A program made the translations under genes and the position numbers. Under the pieces are notes generated by a model that did no database searches, was not told where the DNA came from, and saw only the letters and a program-made list of their open reading frames with translations. From Antedon mediterranea (lineage: Eukaryota > Echinodermata > Crinoidea > Comatulida > Antedonidae), in assembly GCF_964355755.1 (NCBI RefSeq), contig NC_092679.1:18342932-18406931 (forward strand): DNA of 64,000 nt. Direction: 5' to 3'. This document shows positions 22,401 to 34,770 of this stretch, one piece after another. Numbering within the stretch: position 1 is the first letter of the stretch; every line of letters starts with the position of its first letter.

Positions 22401-25130
22401 AAACCTTCAGGACCCAACAAAATGTTCAATTAAAGTGGTTTGATCATATTGTTAACATACAGTATATTCCCTCCTTCATTCCATAGGAAAGTATCTCTTT
22501 ACCAGGTGTATCCCAAACAATGGATTCTATTGTAATTGATATTGGCTAATTGATATTATTTAGTAAGTAAAATTTCTTTTTTTTCTAGGAATCGTCGCAT
22601 GTTTGGTCTTCTACTAGGCACCCTTCAAAAATTTAAAGATGATTCTGTGCAAAAATCGGACAAGGTATTATTCTATAATATTTTTTTTGTCTGCCTATCT
22701 TCATAGTGTAACTATATTCAAATGAGCTTCTGCATTGTATAGGAAGATAATAATAACTGTGTACTACCAGAATTTATTCAACTTTGTTTTACAAGGGTAG
22801 CTCTGTACACTGTAGTACAGCTTACTTGAAGAGGCCCTCTCTCTTAAAAACAATACAAATATATACAGATGACAGTTAAACATAAAAATACAAGAGAATT
22901 CTTTAAGGATTACATTCTTTAATCTTGTACTTAACATAGGATATTCAACGTGAAGAAATAGAACATAAACTGGATGCCAGAGCCAAGAAAGAAAAGCAAG
23001 AGATAGCCAGTGAAAGACGTGAGCTGTTCACAGAACGACGTAACAAGCAGAAGGAACTGGAGAGGTTAGAAGAGCTGATGGAGATTGCCAAAGAGGTATG
23101 TAAATTTAATCTAGATTTTGTTTTCTAGATATCAAAACTGGAGCCGAGCACACAACTGGCAGAAATTCAGGTCCCTTGTTTGGAAATGGTTATATAATAA
23201 TAATTATAAGAATTAAGTCATGATGTTACATGTTTTTTTATTCTGGAATTTCACACACAACAAACTTTAACAGTATTAACATAGGCCTATAAATAGTATT
23301 TTACCATTGCCTTTTGCAATTCGATGTACTTTTCGTTTTGGTATATTATGCCAAGCAAAACAATATCCATTTTGAAATGGACCAATAACATTTCTTGAAT
23401 GTTTTGAAAATTCTTTTACTATAACTAGATAATCCTTGCTTTAAAAATTAATTCAATTCGGTTTTATAAAAAAAGATTATTTAGCTGTGAATCTTGTGGT
23501 GTGGACAAAATATTGCTGCTTGTATGATTGGCACTCGTGACTAACATGCAAATTTACTTTTAGCAAGAGATGTGGGATAAGCATAGTCAAACATTAGGAT
23601 GCTTTATTCAAACTAAAGCCAAGCCACCTTTGTTCTACCGCCCTCGCAAGGTCTTGCAAGAGGACGAAAAGAAGTTAGCTGCAACCAAGGAAATGTTAGG
23701 AGGTACGTGAAACATTCTATTTGTGGAAATAGGTTGCATCAATTATCAAAGGCGTTTCTTATATACCAGTGTTACTAAGTCATTATTCATTACCTAGTGT
23801 TCCCTAAATAGTTTTAGGCTGTATTGTAACATATATTGACCCTCGTTTGTTTCTACTGTATAAGTCTAATTTAATGCCAGATCTTTTCTTAGTTAATGTT
23901 AAATGTTTTGTTTTTTAGTGCTACTGTAATATGGGCTAGTAATTAGAATCTGGTCTAGTGAGAAATGTTTTATTTAGTTAAAACTAGCCTAGTGAACTAG
24001 TGGTAAATTAAGATTTGTTTTCAATTCATTATTTATATGGAAAAGAGGTTATGAGATTAAGGAACTCGTTGAAAATTAGCCAATATAGTTGAACATCAAC
24101 GCTACTAAAGGTCACTAATTTTAGGTCCCAAGTTGACTAAATTGTAAACCTTCTTTCTTGACTTATTATTTCAGAGATGGCTAGTAAAAGAAGAGAAGCC
24201 ATTGAAGAGGAAATTAAAAGTTTTGAAGGGTTTGGAAAACCACGTTCAGGAGAAAATAGAGAGAAAGAGAATGAGGAGATGAAGCAGGAAAATGAGGAGG
24301 AAGAAGAGAATGAGGAAAGAAAAAAAAGACGGAGAGACAGTGATAGAGGGAAGGATGGGGAGAGAGAAAAAAGAAAGGAAAAAGAACGTGGTAGAGTGAG
24401 AGCTAGAAGTAAAGACAGAGATCATAGAGAAGAACGAGACACAAACAAAGAGGAAGAAAGAAAGAGAGAAAGAAGTAAAGATGGTGAGCGTAGAAAAGAA
24501 AGAGAGAGAGGAAAAGATGGAGAAGGAAAAGAAAGAAATAGAAGTAGAGATGGAGAACATAAAAGAGAAAGAAGTAAAGATGGAGAACAAAAAACAGATA
24601 GAAGTAAAGATGCAGAAAGTAAAAGAGACAGAAGTAAAGATAGAGAAAGTAGAAAAGGAAAGGATAGAAATAAGGATGAGGAAAAAGAAAGTAAAAAAGA
24701 GAAAGATAGAAGTAAAGATGGAGAGAGTAGAAAAGAGAGTGAACAAAGTAGGGAGGAAGAAATTAAAAAAGAGGATGAGAGGAGTAAAGATGAAGATAGA
24801 AAAGAGAGTGATGTAAGTAAAGAAGATGAAAAAAAACAGGACAAACCGGAAATTAAAGTGGAAGAAGAAATGCTATGGGAAGATAGTGTGAAAACTCAAG
24901 AAGGTACTGTGAAAGGTATTAAGGATGGAGAAGAGATGAATGAAGAAGGAGGTGGTATGAAGCTACAAGTAGGAGAAAAGTCGAGTGAAAATGGGATTGA
25001 AGGAAAAGAAGAAAAAAATAATGAAAGTTTGACAGTACCAGAAAATGAAGAGCCACAAATTGATAAAAATAAAATGGAAGTTTCATTGGAACAGAGGACG
25101 GAAGATATTGATCCGGCAAAAGAAAATTGA
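19466..25130 (+). CDS. PNN: Pinin (splicing- and desmosome-associated protein)
   Basis: Nine exons: 19466-19602, 19947-20039, 20148-20225, 21413-21509, 22215-22312, 22589-22664, 22940-23095, 23564-23702 and 24175-25130, giving 609 residues. The N-terminus has the pinin signature [19 protein letters not shown]. Exons 6-8 (about residues 168-291) form the Pinin/SDK/memA domain: [17 protein letters not shown], a coiled coil with [20 protein letters not shown], then [17 protein letters not shown]. The last exon encodes a highly charged tail with repeated RSKDGE-like units and no classic RS dipeptide run. Pinin sits in the exon junction/ASAP-PSAP splicing complexes in nuclear speckles and, in vertebrates, at desmosomes. 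Two donors are non-ideal (GTCGTT at 20040, GTATTA at 22665), but frames and homology agree. AATAAA follows about 40 bp after the stop. Confidence 0.93.
20740..20995. repeat. Tandem repeat of about 113 bp, roughly 2.3 copies, in a pinin intron
   Basis: The units contain GTTCGGCTCGCACGAT, AAATACACGTGGTGATTTTT and AAGAGGGGTACAGTGCGTGT. Copies are nearly identical. It lies in pinin intron 3. Confidence 0.85.
21559..22060. mobile_element. pogo/Tigger-like non-autonomous DNA element
   Basis: The ends CAGTAGAACCTGTGTTTTAC and GTAAAATGGAGGTTCTACTG are inverted repeats flanked by TA on both sides, matching the CAGT-start and TA-target pattern of pogo-type elements. About 500 bp with no transposase frame. 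Inserted in pinin intron 4. Confidence 0.75.
24360..24790 (+). repeat. Charged coding repeat in pinin tail
   Basis: Purine-rich AGAAGTAAAGATGGAGA-type units of about 18-36 bp encode RSKDGE/RSKDRES repeats. The extreme purine skew leaves the antisense frames open, which explains the long spurious antisense open frames here. Confidence 0.8.
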
Positions 25131-26309
25131 ATCTAGCATTTTTTATATCAGCATTTTTCATTTTCAATAATTAATAAAAATTGTATGCCCTCTAACAACA
25201 AACAGGATATTTTTCTTAAATCTGGAAATTCTATGAAGTGTTCTTTTGATATGCAAAATATTGTAGGCCATATTATAGACATTGTTTTGTTTTCACGGCC
25301 CTCACCTAAGGATGCTTTTATAGGATGATATCCCCAATTGAGAAGTCTTGTTTTAAATGTACATTCAATGTTTTCAATGAAATGGTGCCTTTTACTATAT
25401 AATAATTTCTATTAATTTTTTCCTTTAAGAAATTAATGATTATCACGCAATGTAAAATTTTTAAACAATTATCTTTATATATCAAATTATAGTGGTTTTT
25501 TTTTTGGAAATTTTCACAGCTGTTTGTGGTAAGTATATCATGCATGTAATTGTGTTAATGTTGTTTTAACAATTTTTTCTTTACTGACAAACATTTTAAT
25601 TATAAAATCATGGACGTAACTCCATGATTCTATAGAATTTTAAGTGGAAATACTTTATAATAGTACTTATAGATCCCATTTGCGCTTGTAGTATTCCTTC
25701 CATCAATTACAAATTGTCTGCGATTTCTATATTTAAAAACAAATTATCACTGTACAGTGCGTTTTGGTTCCTATTTAGCATAGAGACACCTGTAATCGCA
25801 TTATCATACATGTGGGCTTTCCAGAGGAATACTTTGATTAAAAATCGATTTTTATGAATATTTAAGCATACTGTATTGTAGTGTTGGTCAATCGACTAGT
25901 TTGTCAAAGTAAAGCATAGATAATATGATAAGAACTAGAGGTCCAACTGGTGCATATCAAAGTTCTTATGTCGCACTATTATTTAAAACGAAAAAGATTA
26001 ACCCACTATTTAACTAAATTCATATTAAAATGAAAATAAAGCAACGGACGAAACGTACATTGTTAAAATAATATTAACCAACCGTATTGTTTATGATTTT
26101 AGGACTACTATTTTTTTATTATATTCCACGTTGTTTTAAGATGTGTTCTAAATAAACATTTACATTATTCAAGTACGGTATAATGTAGATCTATTTTGTA
26201 ATCAACTAAATTTTACAGCGTTGTAATCTTGAATCGCTTGAAAATGAATTTATTCAATATAATGGAATGAATTATAATGTGTTATTACCACAAGGTCAAA
26301 TTCGTAATT

Positions 26310-26490
26310 GACGATGTGTGCTACCAACGCAACAACAAAGTGTTGTACTGTATTGCGAAATCACAAGTGGGAACCGACGACGCACTAGTGCTGCAAGCAT
26401 CGCAGGTTTGATGTCACGCAGGCGGTGGCAAACACAATTATTGGAAGGGCATTTGCTTACGTTGCGTCGCTAGTGGGAACCAAGCTTTAA
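26310..26490. mobile_element. MITE family B, copy 2
   Basis: It contains AAATCACAAGTGGGAACCGA and ends GTGGGAACCAAGCTTTAA. The body matches copy 3 (GCTGCAAGCATCGCAGGTTTGA). The left end is degenerate. Confidence 0.65.
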
Positions 26491-26621
26491 GCGTATCGCG
26501 GTCATATTATATCAACGTCATCTCTCAGCGACAATCGTTACCTAATCGTTCAAATGTAAACGCGGACCTGTTACGACGACAACGATATTCGTGTCGTTTA
26601 TCGTATCTAGTGTAAATGGCG

Positions 26622-26808
26622 CTAAAGCGTGGTTCCCAGCAAAGTGATGTATTGCGTAATCACAAGTGGAAACCGACGATGCAACAGTGCTGCAAACATC
26701 GCAGGTTTGATTTCACGCAGGCGGGGCCAAACGCAATTATTGTAAGGGCATTTTCTTACGTTGCGTCGTTTGCGTTACGTTGCGTCGCTAGTGGGAACCA
26801 CGCTTTAG
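26622..26808. mobile_element. MITE family B, copy 3
   Basis: Clear inverted ends: CTAAAGCGTGGTTCCCA and GGGAACCACGCTTTAG. It shares its internal ACATCGCAGGTTTGATTTCA with copy 2, only about 130 bp away, so the two may derive from a tandem insertion. Confidence 0.8.
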
Positions 26809-28204
26809 TTGTGTCCCCGTGACTTGTTTCAGTTAGGCCTACTTTGCTTTAGAATACATAACGTGTTATCAATATCTTGACGTGTAAACATTTATCATTA
26901 TTATTTAAAATTACAACAACACACCATTAAAGATGTACAGTATTTTTAATTAAAAAAATATATCTTATTGATATTTTTGCAAGAAGTGTATTGTGAAAAC
27001 ATCAATAATGACAACACCAATAATGACAAACAATGTTTATTCACAAAACATTCTTATTATCCAAATCGTATTTATAAAATCTTTTTCTTTTCTTCATTGT
27101 TGCTGACATTTCCTGTAGGCACTTCTTTTAACATTTCATTAAAGATGCATTGTCCTCCAAAAACATTTTTAAAAAAGGAAGATTAATAAAATCAGACTTT
27201 AAATAGGCCATTTTGCAATTTTAATAAAGTTATTTACTACAGTAAAAAAAAAAAATGATTTCACATACCTAAAAAAGAGGATCCAGGTCATAGTGAATAC
27301 AGTCATTATTACGTGACATTAAAATAGAATAGCATATCCAGCAACGAATTTTAGAGGAATAATATATCTTTAAAAATTAATGTTTTTAATTAAATATAAT
27401 TACTATTGACTAGTTTACTTATTTAAAAAACAAAACTAAAAGATCAAACTACAAACTTGAGTCAAACCACGAAATAACAAAAAAGAAAGACAATAAAGAA
27501 AGATCTTGCATTAAAAACGCTGCCAGACCAATCAAGTTACATTTAATGGGTGTGAAACCGATTCTAATTCAATTAGTAAGTAATATAGTAAGTAAGTAAA
27601 ATAGTAATGACATACATTAAATTTGTTAAAACAATGTTAATGGTAGTTTGTGAATTGTATACATGATAGACTCATTACCCATCCCATTTATGAATGGCAA
27701 ACACATATCAGAGACAATGCAAGCTTTTTTAAAGCACAACTTTACCGAGTACCATATTTTTTCAACGTATTAGGGATGTACATGTGATTTCAGAACAATT
27801 GCGAGATTTACGATATCGCCGCACGCGCTCGCCGTACAGCCGTCGTCGTAAATTTCTTACGTCACATGTGCTTAGCAAAATCTACGGTACCTCATGAGTT
27901 TTCACTGCTGTTAACATACAAGTAGGTACCGGTCATTTTAATTGCTATAGACCTGCATAAGGCTTAAATTTGGCAAAATGTTTAGTCTGTTATTTTATAG
28001 AAACCCCTCACACACAATATCCAGATAGGCAAATAAAAAACAATTAAAAAAGTCAACATTTATATTGTTTACGATTTGATTTACTTGTGTTCAGGCCTAC
28101 TAGAAATTTGCGAGACTTGTCTACCCTTTAAGCTCTATAATTGCTATTTAGGCATACCGTCTGCCGACTGGGTTTAGTTGGATGCCATAGGCTGATCAGA
28201 AGGT

Positions 28205-28910
28205 GGTGACTGGCCGCGATTTTTGTTTAGTTTCGTACATAAGTTGGGGACTCTTTTTTATGTGAAAGAAAGCCGAACTAATTCCTAAAAATAACTAACC
28301 TAACCCTCTAAATCTTTGTCTCACTATAAAATAAAAAAAGGTTGCTCATGGGATTCGAACCAACATTGTCCATTAGTTTTTATTTATTTTTTATTTTTTT
28401 ATTCAGTCGAAACCAACAGCAATAATTACCGCCACTAACAGGTTTGATACAAACAAAGCCAGGACTGTTTAAAGCACCTTGATCAAGGGCTTCTCTCGTC
28501 CAGTGCCCGCCTTGACCAGAGGTCTGAGGCAGATACTAGATGCAGGGGCTGCCATAAGAGTCAGCAGTGCTGATTTCAAATGCCTAACGGGACCCCAGCT
28601 CCGTATACAGCACCCGTTTTTCCCAGATGGTCTCCCATCCAAGCTCTAACCAGGCCCAACGTCGCTTAAAAAACTTCGGTGATCTGACGAGAACCGGTGT
28701 TTCAACGTGGTAAAGCCGTATATTTTTAATAGTTTAATCCAATGACTACACAGACGGCTCGATGGAAAGCGTTTGCATTAGTGAATTGTAGTTAGCTCAA
28801 TTCTTATGTCACGTGCACCTTACGGATATGAATAATGAATATTCATGCGTATTTTGTGACGTTTCGTGAGGGGTCCCCGACTTATGTACGAAAAGAAATA
28901 TCGCCACCCA
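28205..28910. mobile_element. Possible composite element with inverted ends around the 5S-like unit
   Basis: TTTCGTACATAAGTTGGGGA near 28225 is the reverse complement, with few mismatches, of TCCCCGACTTATGTACGAAA near 28875. The inverted pair brackets the 5S-derived unit. Outer limits are approximate; it could be a coincidental nested insertion. Confidence 0.4.
28380..28722 (-). repeat. 5S rRNA-derived SINE-like element
   Basis: On the minus strand 28722-28606 reads as a degenerate but almost full-length 5S rRNA: TACGGCTTTACCACGTTGAA, then TCTCGTCAGATCACCGAAG, then GGGCCTGGTTAGAGCTTGGA and TGGGAGACCATCTGGGA, ending GGGTGCTGTA. The A-box region (TTTTTTAAGCGACG) is altered, so it is not a functional 5S gene. 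A roughly 220-bp unrelated tail follows, as in 5S-headed SINE3-type elements. A T/A-rich end lies near 28380. Confidence 0.75.
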
Positions 28911-31390
28911 CCCGCCCCTCCTAAATTTCGAACGTCCAGTACTTCCTTTTACACCTTTTAGACCGGCCCTAGGCCCCTCTCCTGTATTACAAATTCCGGA
29001 ATCCACCACTGTATATTAATGCATCTGTAGTAATTAAATTAGCCTATATAATATTTTTATCATTAGGGCCTACATTATAATGTGAATTATTTATAGATGA
29101 AATATACAAAAGCCTTTTTTGTTAGTTACAACAAATAACCAATGATAGCCACGCAATATCGCGTTGCTTTCAGTTAAATACTAATCGCAAATAAATGAAC
29201 ACAGTAATCGGTGTGCGTGAGTTCTCCCAACAACAACAACAACATTTTACGGTGGTCTTCTTCTATCAAAATTAAAGTGAGTATAATTTGGGTTTTTTTT
29301 CATTTTGTACTAGGCTTGTTTTTCTCATATAATACTATTAAGCCGTATATTATTATTAAATAACTTCAAACCATGTACTATATGTTACTGTGTTTGACCA
29401 TGAATAAATGAAATGAATTAAAATTATGTGTAGGCCTATGTATGTGGCAAGAGGAGAGATGGTTGTGAGAGGACTGAAATAACGTAACATTATTGCCATT
29501 TTTATTGTCACATAATAGTTATTCACTTTGATCAAAAATTAGATCGGAAACAAATAATTATTCACCTAAAAAAATGTAATTCAAAGCAAAAACAAAATTA
29601 CTAAATTGTCTTTCAAACAATGGGGTTTTGGTTAAATTTACCGTTTATTTTATCTTTTATGTGAAGTGAATAACTGTATTACATCTTCAAAATGGCCTAT
29701 TCAAAATGTGATTGTATTACTCTTTATTTTTCATATTTGTTTAAGGAAATACATCTTTAACTTAATATTAAATGTTACTTTAACGTAGGCCGAGTATGTT
29801 AGCTTAAGTAAACAAAAGGTAGATTCTTGGAAATTGGTTTGACATTTATTTATCACAGAAGAATAAGAAACAATTATGATTATGATAATATATTGAAAAC
29901 AAAAATTGCCACAAAAGTTGATTTCACAACACTTTTAACAGACGGTAGAATACCAGTGGCGTGGCGCTCACTGGCTAAACACACGGGCCCCAGAGATTAA
30001 GGGCCCAGTGGTCATTTTCACCAATCACACTTAAGAATGAAAAGTTTTTATATTTCTTTTGTTTTATGTATGAAAAAAGCATATTTGTATATTTTTCGTC
30101 GATCGTTATCGTCCTGGTGTAAATGGGCCTTTAGGCTAAGGAAAACCTTAAAATTAAGAAAAATCTAAGTGAATAACAAATTAATAGAAATACATATTTA
30201 TTGAGTTACGTAAGATACTTAATATTTAAGGGAAATATCTTACTTAAGTGTGATTGGTGAATATGGCCACAGAGCATGAGCAGTTCAATGCAACTCTCCA
30301 GCGTTAGAAGGTCCCTTAAGAGTGCTAAACCAGAGGGGCGTTTGCCCACTGTTTTACGCCACTGTAAGAACACGGTAATACACAGATTCTTTGAAAGTAA
30401 TAATTACACATCCATATAATATACGTAATTTGTTTCATTTTTCTTTTAAATTACGTCTATTTTGATTTGATTTATTTCAGCATCACAAAAACAACTAGAA
30501 AGCCACTCCGAGAATGCATACCTCCGCCTACTGTAAACTTCTCCTACATAAGATTTCTCCGGGAAAAAAAAAATATATTTGTGTGTGTCTTAATGCTGTT
30601 TGTGATTTAGGCTAATTTCACTACAAGCATGTGCATGCGAGTTTGGTGTAAGTGTAATGGTTATGTAACAAGCCTTTCAATTAACAATAGCTTCAGTTTT
30701 AAGTTGACTAACAATAGAATGCACCGTCATAAAATGTGTGCCGCTGTTCTAAAAGCGTCTGTTCAATAAAGTTATTTATTTAGAACAGCAACGCGAAAAT
30801 CAAACGAGTGAATTTGAAAAGAAATAGGTTTTTTAAACTACTCGCATCAAAAAAGGTGCACATTAAATCAAATTATGTTTTAAAATTACAAATCACCAAT
30901 TATAACTCTTGCCTTTTGTACAAAAATGAATACTTTAAGACTGCTCGCCGGCTTTTGAAAAAATCTGTCCTATCTTTTAACACTAGCAGGTCTGAAAAGT
31001 ATAGTAAAAAGTGGTTCAGAATTGGGACCATGGTCCCAAATTTAATTCAATTTAATGGAATGGTCCTAAGTATCCTTTTTGCCAATTTTATCAATTTTTT
31101 TAAATCTATTGATAATAAGAAAGAATATTTTACCGTTTTTACCACCGCAACTATGCTATCTATTGATAGGCCTAATAAGAAAGAACATTTTGCCGTTTTT
31201 ACCACCGCCATTAAGCTGTGGTCGTCGTCATGCAAATTATCGGACCTTCCGCTTCCATACCCACAATATTCTCGTTAGCAAGCTAATGAAGAACTATTAA
31301 TATTGATTTATTTTGTACTTTTCGTAGATAGTTAGTGTTGAGTTTTTATTTTTTATCCTCTAATACGACTGCTTTGTGTCATTTCAAAAT
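28911..31390. other. Intergenic, repeat-rich
   Basis: No gene supported. It includes a TIR element (29954-30364) and a roughly 65-bp direct duplication at 31110-31210 (AAGAAAGAA, TTTTACCACCGC). A 156-codon open frame at 30808-31278 crosses that duplication and has no recognisable domain. Confidence 0.45.
29954..30364. mobile_element. Short element with CAGTGGCGT ends
   Basis: It begins CAGTGGCGTGGCG and ends TTTTACGCCACTG. Inside, CACCAATCACACTTAAG (about 30020) and CTTAAGTGTGATTGGTG (about 30242) form an inner inverted repeat. A related fragment lies at 60530-60675. No coding capacity. Confidence 0.6.
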
Positions 31391-32912
31391 ATTCATATTC
31401 ATATTCATTTATTATCCAGAAAAAATAATACAAAAACAATACAAAAAGCATATATAACATAGAACAACAACAAGCAGAGAAAAAGCGCAGAACACTATCC
31501 TGGCGGATTGTCAAAAAGCAAAAAATATCGCTATAAAAGACTCTCCTGATAGTGCTGGTGGCAAAATAACATTAACAAGGATAAACATTTAACAACCCGG
31601 TAACATAGAATTTATATAAAACAGAATAAAAATTGCAATCATTATAAATAAACATGTCTGTTATATATACCGGAATCTCATCCCACATCCGTGGAAATGA
31701 AATAAAAACAGAATAAAAAAAAGCATTAGTACGAGACTTCTCATGTCTGAAAACAAGTTTCTCACTTCTACGTTCAACAGGTTTAGGTAGCAAAGCACCA
31801 TCAATTAGGAAATCTGTACAGAGGCACTTCACAACAAATTTAACACGGATGAATTTAAGTCTATTATAAATCGTGGGTAATTTTAGAGTCCGTAACCTTT
31901 GTTCGTATGACGGCCGCATGTCATAATCCATGTGAAAAAAACGTGGGAAGCATGATCGTGTAAAGCGTCTCTGAACAGATTCAATCTGATTGATGGTGCT
32001 TTGCAGAAAAGGAAACCAGACAGGTGAAGCGTATTCAATTACAGGCCTAATGATAGACTTAAATAATTTAGGAAAAACGGTCTGATCATTGGTTCTAACA
32101 CACCTCTTAATAAATCCTACAAGTTTATTGCATTTACCAGTAGTCAGAGAGATGTGTTTATTCCACTTCAAATCTGAAGACAAGGTAACACCAAGATACT
32201 TGTATTCTGTTACACTTTCTAGTACTTTATTATCAATTTCATAATGAAAATACTGTTTTACTTTCGATCTAGAGATCGACATAACCTTACATTTACTGTT
32301 ATTTAGAGACATATAATTATCATTGCCCCATAGGGATATGGCAGTTAGATCGTCTTGAAGCTTCAAACAATCATCTTGATTATTTATTACTCTGAACAAC
32401 ACAGTATCATCTGCATATAATGCAATATTTGAGTTAACTACTGATGGGAGCTCACATGTATACAAATTAAAAAGAATAGGTCCCAACACGGAACCTTGAG
32501 GTACCCCCGATAATACATCTTTCCAATCTGAAAGTGAACCTTTGAATAACACTGCTTGGCTACGGTTAATCAGAAAAGATTGTAACCAACTCATGAGCTT
32601 ACCGGCAAAGCCATATTTTTGTAGCTTATTAATGAGAAGTGAATGACAAACCTTGTCAAAAGCCTTGGACCAATCTAAAAACACAGCATCAACTCTTGGC
32701 GGTTTGTTTACATCTAAACATTTAGCCCATTGGTGGTAAATTGTGGCAAGCTGTGTTACACACGATCTTTTGTTACAAAAACCATGTTGTGTGGAAGGCA
32801 AAAGGCCAAGTTTATCAGCATGAGAAACCATGTGCTTTCCAATAAAGCGCTCAAGCATTTTCCCGACCACTGACGTCAGGGAGATGGGGCGATAGTTTAC
32901 AACATTGTAATG
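31391..32912 (-). mobile_element. 5'-truncated non-LTR retrotransposon (LINE) reverse transcriptase
   Basis: The minus-strand frame runs from about 32907 to a stop at 31572. It holds the reverse transcriptase core: NYRPISLTSVVGKMLE, HGFCNKRSC, FLDWSKAFDKV, SGVPQGSVLGPILF and the catalytic YADD in IALYADDTVLF. YKYLGVTL and the thumb region follow. The N-terminal endonuclease and earlier RT blocks are missing, so it is a dead 5'-truncated copy of the jockey/CR1-like class (clade not resolved by eye). The 3' end lies at about 31391-31411 in a (TTCATA)n-type tail (plus-strand reading). The RT frame itself is intact for over 430 codons, suggesting a fairly young insertion. Confidence 0.88.
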
Positions 32913-33814
32913 TTGTTTATGAAAATCGTTTAAGAAAATCGATAAATATGCGTGCTTTGTATGTTTTTCGCGCGGAGATCATTACTTTGTAGATCTAAGA
33001 ATTTTTTTATCGGTTTGATCAATAATCTTTTTAAATACAGTCCATTTCAACTTAAAAAAGGTTGGAATTATAATATTGAGTTTAATTATGTGTTGCTACT
33101 TTTGGTAATGTATATTAGAAATTAGGTTTTAACTTTAGAAGAGGTATTACGACTAAGCCTATTAAGCCTGTTTTCCTGTCGACGATAGTCAATGCTATCA
33201 TCGTTAACACAAGTTAAAAGTTTAACGACGATCGTTTGAAAACTATCAAGTTGAAATGATAACGATAGCGCGAACATTTGTAGGAGACGTGGGCCTAGGC
33301 ATATTACTATCTCTATAATGATGGTTCTTGTTCTTAGCAGGCCCGTCCTACTCCAAATAGAATTTTGGACTAGGCTGAAGACTTAGACCTACCTACAATC
33401 CCCACGCCTACTCCGAAACATGACTTTGGCAAGGCTAGGCCTAGCTGTGACCGCGCCGCGATGCAACAAAAATAAATGTAGTCGTCAGAATTTTACATCA
33501 ACGTCATGTGCTGTATCGCCAAGATGATTGGTCAGTTCTTACGTTTTAGCGTTGCGATATCGCTAGAGTTGAACTGAATTCAACTCTTGCGCGCGACTGT
33601 CGATCGCGACGTGTAGCGTCGATTACCGTCGATTATTACACATTTTCCTGTAAATCGCCGACGATTTGTATCTATCTTTTCGTCGTTAGTTAAAAAAGTA
33701 CCTTTTCCTGTAATTCGTTAAAACTTCAATGATTACAAGGGTGGATGCGGACCTAGAAGTCTTTTCACAGGTCTGCATGTATAAGAGTCTGCGTCAGACC
33801 ATTGTACGACCATT
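32913..33814. other. Intergenic
   Basis: CpG-containing, partly palindromic sequence (CGACGATAGT, GCGATATCGC, GTCGATCGCGAC words) but no gene recognised. Confidence 0.4.
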
Positions 33815-34770
33815 ATTGTATCAGGTGTGCTCTTGTATCAGGTGTGCTCTTGCATCAGGTATGCTCTTGTATCATGTGTGCTCTTGCATCACGCGTGCTC
33901 TTGCATCAGGTGTGCTCTTGTATCAGGTGCGCTTTTGCATCAGGTGCGCTTTTGCGTCAGGTGTGCTCTTGTATCAGGTGTGCTCTTGTATCAGGTGCGC
34001 TCTTGTATCAGGTGCGCTCTTGTATCAGGTGCGCTCTTGTATCACATGTGCTCTTGCATCAGGTGCGCTCTTGTATCAGGTGTGCTCTTGCATCAGGTGC
34101 GCTCTTGCATCAGGTGTGCTCTTGCATCAGGTGCGCTCTTGTATCAGGTGTGCTCTTGTATCAGGTGCGCTTTTGCGTCAGTGTGCTCTTGCATCAGGTG
34201 CGCTCTTGCATCAGGTGTGCTCTTGTATCAGGTGTGCTCTTGTATCAGGTGTGCTCTTGTATCAGGTGTGCTCTTGTATCACGTGTGTTCTTCTATCAGG
34301 TGTGCTCTTGTATCAGGTGCGCTCTTGCATCAGGTGCGCTCTTGCATCAGGTGCGCTCTTGTATCAGGTGCGCTCTTGTATCACGTGTGCCCTTGTATCA
34401 CGTGTGCTCTTGTATCAGGTGCGCTCTTGAATCAGGTGCGCTCTTGAATCAGGTGCGCTCTTGCATCAGGTGCGCTCTTGCATCAGGTGCGCTCTTGCAT
34501 CAGGTGCGCTCTTGAATCAGGTGCGCTCTTGCATCAGGTGCGCTCTTGCATCAGGTGCGCTCTTGCATCAGGTGCGCTCTTGCATCAGGTGCGCTCTTGC
34601 ATCAGGTGCGCTCTTGCATCAGGTGCGCTCTTGTATCAGGTGTGCTCTTGTATCAGGTGTGCTCTTGCATCAGGTGCGCTCTTGTATCAGGTGCGCTCTT
34701 GCATCAGGTGCGCTCTTGCATCAGGTGCGCTCTTGTATCAGGTGTGCTCTTGTATCAGGTGCCCGGATAA
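33815..34770. repeat. 17-bp minisatellite, about 56 copies
   Basis: The unit is TCAGGTGCGCTCTTGTA, with C/T variants at two positions and rare indels. The period is not a multiple of three and the unit has no stop in any plus-strand frame, so all three plus frames are open and encode a 17-residue repeat. There is no sign of a real gene. Confidence 0.97.

Larger units (their letters stand above)
25131..28204. other. Intergenic after pinin
   Basis: AT-rich spacer with two family B MITEs. Short open frames lack domains and splice support. I see no gene. Confidence 0.5.

Noticed and set aside
24246-24844. Antisense and off-frame open frames rich in Ser/Phe/Leu or Lys/Glu over the pinin tail
   Set aside because: Consequence of the purine-rich repeat in the last pinin exon.
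28606-28722. Functional 5S rRNA gene
   Set aside because: Internal promoter region altered and many substitutions; joined to a SINE-like tail.
30808-31278. 156-codon plus-strand open frame
   Set aside because: No ATG at the start, no domain, crosses a direct duplication; composition like surrounding AT-rich DNA.
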